A DNA stretch of 64,000 nt from Rhodospirillaceae bacterium UBA6219 (lineage in GTDB: Bacteria > Pseudomonadota > Alphaproteobacteria > Rhodospirillales > Magnetospirillaceae). The DNA is taken from contig DISD01000002.1 in NCBI GenBank assembly GCA_002435715.1, positions 1-64,000 of the forward strand, read 5' to 3'. The notes beneath the pieces are model-generated. The model worked only from the letters and a program-made list of their open reading frames with translations, ran no database searches and was not told the DNA's origin. Below, one piece after another: positions 60,869 to 64,000 of the stretch (positions are counted from its first letter, which is position 1; each line of letters begins with the position of its first letter). The translations under genes were made by a program, and so were the position numbers.

Positions 60869-60896
60869 TTGACAGCCCGGCCCCAGCGAGTAGTTT
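60869..60896 (+). promoter_or_regulatory. Putative liv operon promoter
   Basis: A consensus -35 TTGACA (60869-60874) and a -10-like TAGTTT (60891-60896) with a 16-bp spacer lie 40 bp upstream of the livH start. Confidence 0.5.
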
Positions 60897-60938
60897 TCAA
60901 AGACCCGTCCCCACAAACGGGACCAGCAAGGTGGGCGA

Positions 60939-61853
60939 ATGGAATATTTCCTTCAGCAGTTGATCAACGGACTGACTTTGGGAGCCATTTATGGCCTGAT
61001 CGCCATCGGTTACACCATGGTATATGGCATTATTCGCATGATTAATTTCGCCCATGGCGAGATTTACATGCTGGGCGCCTTCATATCCCTGATAGCGTTT
61101 CTGGTTTCTACCCTGTTGGGCGGGACTTCCGTCGCCTTGGGATTGCTGGCCGCCCTGGTGTCAACCATGGTGTTGACGGCGCTTTACGGCTGGGCGGTGG
61201 AACGGGTGGCCTATCGCCCCTTGCGCAACGCCCCGAAACTGGCGCCGCTGATTTCCGCCATCGGCATGTCCATCGTGTTGCAGAATTTCTCGCAATTGAC
61301 CCAAGGCGCGCGCGTCAAGCCGTTGCCGCCTTTGTTCAAGGGCGGCATCGAGCTGATGCATGGCGAAACCTTCTCGGTCAATCTGTCCTATCTGCAGATG
61401 ACCATCATGGCGCTGACCGTGGTGCTGATGATGGTCTTCACCTGGGTGATCACCCGCACCTCCCTGGGCCGCGCCCAACGCGCCACCGAACAGGACATGA
61501 AGATGGCGGCGCTGTTGGGGGTGAACACCGACCGCATCATTTCGGCGACCTTCGTCATGGGCGCCACCCTGGCCTCGGTGGCCGGGTTGATGGTCACCCT
61601 TTATTACGGCGTCATCGATTTCTACATCGGCTTTCTGGCCGGCATCAAAGCCTTCACGGCGGCCGTTCTGGGCGGCATCGGGTCGTTGCCCGGCGCCATG
61701 CTGGGGGGCCTTTTGATCGGTTTGATCGAAGCCTTCTGGTCCGGTTATTTCTCGATCGAATACAAGGATGTGGCGGCTTTTTCCATCCTGGTCCTGGTGC
61801 TGCTTTTCCGTCCCACCGGCCTGTTGGGCCGCCCGGAAGTGGAGAAGATCTAG
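60939..61853 (+). CDS. livH: Branched-chain amino-acid ABC permease LivH
   Basis: 304 residues with about eight hydrophobic helices. The N-terminal LINGLTLGAIYGLIAIGYTMVYG and FAHGEIYMLGAF are the LivH signature. It forms the inner-membrane channel with LivM. No livK binding-protein gene precedes it here. The liv genes are packed end to end. Confidence 0.95.
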   Translation: MEYFLQQLINGLTLGAIYGLIAIGYTMVYGIIRMINFAHGEIYMLGAFISLIAFLVSTLLGGTSVALGLLAALVSTMVLTALYGWAVERVAYRPLRNAPKLAPLISAIGMSIVLQNFSQLTQGARVKPLPPLFKGGIELMHGETFSVNLSYLQMTIMALTVVLMMVFTWVITRTSLGRAQRATEQDMKMAALLGVNTDRIISATFVMGATLASVAGLMVTLYYGVIDFYIGFLAGIKAFTAAVLGGIGSLPGAMLGGLLIGLIEAFWSGYFSIEYKDVAAFSILVLVLLFRPTGLLGRPEVEKI

Positions 61854-63119
61854 ATGGCCGGCGCCGCTTTGAAAGCCGCCCTCAAGGACGGCATCCTGGG
61901 CGCGGTGGTCGCCGCCGCTTTGGCCTTGCCCATGCTGGGTTTCCGTTTGGTGGATTCGGCTTCCGCCCTGACCTTGGCCACCCGTTTCGACTGGGTGGCG
62001 TGGGCTGCCGCCATCGTCGGACTGGGACGTTTCGCCCTGTGTCTGCTGCGCCAGTCGGTTCCCGCCGACCGCGTGCCGATGATGCCCGATCTGGGCGCCC
62101 GATTCCCCAAGGCCCGTCTGATGGTGGGCTGGGCCTTGGCCGGCTTCGCCCTGGTTCTGCCCTTCCTGCCCTTCGCCGACCGGTCGCTGGTGGACAAGGC
62201 CACCATGGTGCTGATCTACGTCATGCTGGGCTGGGGGCTGAACATCGTCGTCGGCCTGGCCGGTTTGCTGGATCTGGGCTTCGTCGCCTTCTACGCCGTC
62301 GGCGCCTATTCCTATGCGCTTTTGGCCACCAAGCTGGATTTGTCGTTCTGGCTGTGTCTGCCCATGGCCGGATTGTTCGCCGCCAGTTTCGGTATCCTGC
62401 TGGGCTTTCCGGTGCTGCGCCTGCGCGGTGATTATCTGGCCATCGTCACCTTGGGTTTCGGCGAGATCATCCGCGTCATCTTGCAGAATTGGGTGGATTT
62501 CACCAACGGCCCCAACGGCATCAGCGGCATTCCGCGCCCCACCTTGTTCGGCTTGCAATTCACCGCCAACGCCCCCGAAGGCAAGACCACCTTCGCTGAT
62601 TACTTCGGCTTGGATTTTTCCGGCGAACACCGGGTGATCTTTCTGTATTTCGTCATCCTGGCTTTGGCGCTGCTGACCAACCTGTTCACCTTGCGCATCC
62701 GCCGCCTGCCCATCGGCCGGGCCTGGGAAGCACTGCGCGAGGACGAAATCGCCTGTCGCTCGCTGGGGCTGAACCCCACCATGATCAAGCTGTCGGCCTT
62801 TGCCACCGGCGCCATGTTCGCCGGTTTCGCCGGCTCGTTCTTCGCCACCCGCCAGGGCTTCATCAGCCCGGAAAGCTTCACCTTCATCGAATCGGCGGTG
62901 ATCCTGGCCATCGTCGTGCTGGGCGGCATGGGCAGCCAGATCGGCGTGGTGCTGGCGGCGTTGCTGTTGGTCGGCCTGCCCGAATGGTTCCGTGAATTGC
63001 AGCAATACCGCATGCTGGCCTTTGGCGGCACCATGGTGCTGATCATGTTGTGGAAGCCGTCGGGCCTGTTGTCGCATCGCGCGCCGACCATCCGCCTGGG
63101 CAAGGGAGCCCCATCATGA
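61854..63119 (+). CDS. livM: Branched-chain amino-acid ABC permease LivM
   Basis: 421 residues. An N-terminal extension of about 120 residues with two or three helices precedes the LivM core. The core starts at VMLGWGLNIVVGLAGLLDLGFVAF and includes the cytoplasmic coupling segment IGRAWEALREDEIACRSLG. The start codon follows the livH stop directly and the stop overlaps livG. Confidence 0.94.
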   Translation: MAGAALKAALKDGILGAVVAAALALPMLGFRLVDSASALTLATRFDWVAWAAAIVGLGRFALCLLRQSVPADRVPMMPDLGARFPKARLMVGWALAGFALVLPFLPFADRSLVDKATMVLIYVMLGWGLNIVVGLAGLLDLGFVAFYAVGAYSYALLATKLDLSFWLCLPMAGLFAASFGILLGFPVLRLRGDYLAIVTLGFGEIIRVILQNWVDFTNGPNGISGIPRPTLFGLQFTANAPEGKTTFADYFGLDFSGEHRVIFLYFVILALALLTNLFTLRIRRLPIGRAWEALREDEIACRSLGLNPTMIKLSAFATGAMFAGFAGSFFATRQGFISPESFTFIESAVILAIVVLGGMGSQIGVVLAALLLVGLPEWFRELQQYRMLAFGGTMVLIMLWKPSGLLSHRAPTIRLGKGAPS

Positions 63120-63925
63120 GCACGGCGCCGTTGCTGGAGGTCGAACACGTCACCATGCGCTTCGGCGGCCTGTTCGCCGTCAACGATCTGTCGTTCACCG
63201 CCCGCGCCAAGTCGATCACCGCCGTCATCGGCCCCAACGGTGCCGGCAAGACCACTTTGTTCAACTGCATCACCGGCTTCTACAAGCCGCAGGTCGGGCG
63301 CATGACCCTGAACCATGCCGACGGCCCGGTGCTGTTGGAACGTCTGGACGATTACGACATCGCCGCCCAGGCCAAGGTGGCACGCACCTTCCAGAACATC
63401 CGCCTGTTCGCCCGCATGAGCGTTTTGGAAAACCTGATCGTCGCCCAACACCACACGCTGATGCGGGCCAGCGCCTTTTCCCTGGCCGGTCTGCTGGGCC
63501 TGGCGCGCTATTCCAAGGCGGAAAAGCTGGCCGTCGACAAGGCGCGGCACTGGCTGGACCGGGTGGGACTGCTGGATTTGGCCGACGAGGACGCCGGCTC
63601 CCTGCCTTATGGCTCGCAGCGCCGGTTGGAAATCGCCCGGGCCATGTGCACCGATCCGGTTCTGCTGTGCCTGGACGAACCGGCCGCCGGTCTGAACCCC
63701 AAGGAATCGTTGGAACTGAACACGCTTCTGACCGGGATCCGCGATGAAATGGGTATCGGCCTGTTGCTGATCGAACATGACATGAGCGTGGTCATGGGCA
63801 TTTCCGATTGGGTGGTGGTGCTGGATTACGGCAGCAAGATCGCCGAAGGCACGCCGGCGGAAATCCGCGACGACCCGGCGGTCATCCGCGCCTATTTGGG
63901 CGAACCCGACGAGGCGGAGGCCTGA
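63116..63925 (+). CDS. livG: Branched-chain amino-acid ABC ATPase LivG
   Basis: 269 residues from the ATG at 63116, overlapping the livM stop. Walker A is GPNGAGKTT, the FQN-Q-loop block is RTFQNIRLFARMSVLENLIV, signature LPYGSQRRLEIARAM and Walker B LLCLDEPAAGLNPKE. The C-terminal IAEGTPAEIRDDPAVIRAYLG is the LivG ending. It energises the LivHM channel. Confidence 0.96.
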   Translation: MSTAPLLEVEHVTMRFGGLFAVNDLSFTARAKSITAVIGPNGAGKTTLFNCITGFYKPQVGRMTLNHADGPVLLERLDDYDIAAQAKVARTFQNIRLFARMSVLENLIVAQHHTLMRASAFSLAGLLGLARYSKAEKLAVDKARHWLDRVGLLDLADEDAGSLPYGSQRRLEIARAMCTDPVLLCLDEPAAGLNPKESLELNTLLTGIRDEMGIGLLLIEHDMSVVMGISDWVVVLDYGSKIAEGTPAEIRDDPAVIRAYLGEPDEAEA

Positions 63926-63926
63926 T

Positions 63927-64000
63927 ATGCTGGCGGTGGAAAACCTGCATTCCGGCTATGGCCGCATCCAAGCCCTGCACGGCGTCAGCGTCGAGGTGAA
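63927..64000 (+). CDS. livF: Branched-chain amino-acid ABC ATPase LivF (partial, 5' end)
   Basis: The last 74 nt hold the first ~24 codons of the second ATPase (MLAVENLHSGYGRIQALHGV), a standard LivF opening. The gene runs off the right edge. One nucleotide separates it from the livG stop. Confidence 0.9.
   Translation, partial: MLAVENLHSGYGRIQALHGVSVEV

Noticed and set aside
61161..63077. 638-codon minus-strand frame
   Set aside because: Antisense shadow of livH and livM, low-complexity Gln/Gly/His composition.

Overview
This window reads as chromosomal DNA of a high-GC alphaproteobacterium. The strongest pointers are the block rpsB-tsf-pyrH-frr-uppS-cdsA-dxr-rseP-bamA-skp-lpxD-fabZ-lpxA-lpxI-lpxB (LpxI in place of LpxH), a MipZ-type division ATPase, the hopanoid precursor genes hpnC-hpnD-hpnE and a very large signalling repertoire. 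Together they suggest Rhodospirillales, probably a Magnetospirillum-like spirillum. The genus is an inference; only the first 231 nt of 16S rRNA are present.

Layout. 1-231 is the 5' end of a 16S rRNA gene on the minus strand. It is preceded by about 660 bp holding four regularly spaced promoter-like modules, then by remnants of two transposases (959-1304). A DMT permease, a 48-bp tandem repeat, a BON-domain lipoprotein-like gene and an HTH gene follow. From 4.0 to 18.8 kb, all on the minus strand, lies the translation and envelope block: S2, EF-Ts, UMP kinase, RRF, isoprenoid and phospholipid synthesis, BAM assembly and lipid A synthesis. 19-25 kb carries mepA, an HD-GYP protein, a lipid kinase-like gene, a phosphoesterase, a cytochrome c, a GcvR-like ACT protein and a Crp/Fnr regulator. 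A symmetric operator-like site lies between that regulator and a small DUF2892 membrane protein. 25-31.7 kb holds putA (broken by one base in a G7 run), a catalytically degenerate squalene-synthase relative (NDUFAF6-like) and hpnCDE. 31.7-38.1 kb holds sodB, a stand-alone pal, a two-gene YeeE-type sulfur transporter, rimO and a HlyD/FtsX-type/ATPase exporter operon.

38.2-53.4 kb is an almost uninterrupted signalling island, with one orphan coiled-coil gene on the plus strand. It contains an operon FIST protein - hybrid kinase with Hpt - HD-GYP regulator - second hybrid kinase. Next to it is a partner-switch set (REC-PP2C phosphatase, tandem-STAS protein, HATPase kinase), followed by a kinase/Rcp1-like regulator pair. 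The FIST-kinase-HD-GYP arrangement resembles NosP/NahK nitric-oxide-to-c-di-GMP circuits and is the most interesting system here.

53.4-64 kb holds a periplasmic solute-binding protein, an extradiol dioxygenase-DoxX pair divergent from a LysR regulator, mipZ, a soluble PAS kinase with its receiver, an unrecognised 346-aa protein, and a branched-chain amino-acid-type ABC transporter (livH, livM, livG, start of livF) that runs off the end. No tRNA, CRISPR array or intact mobile element was seen.
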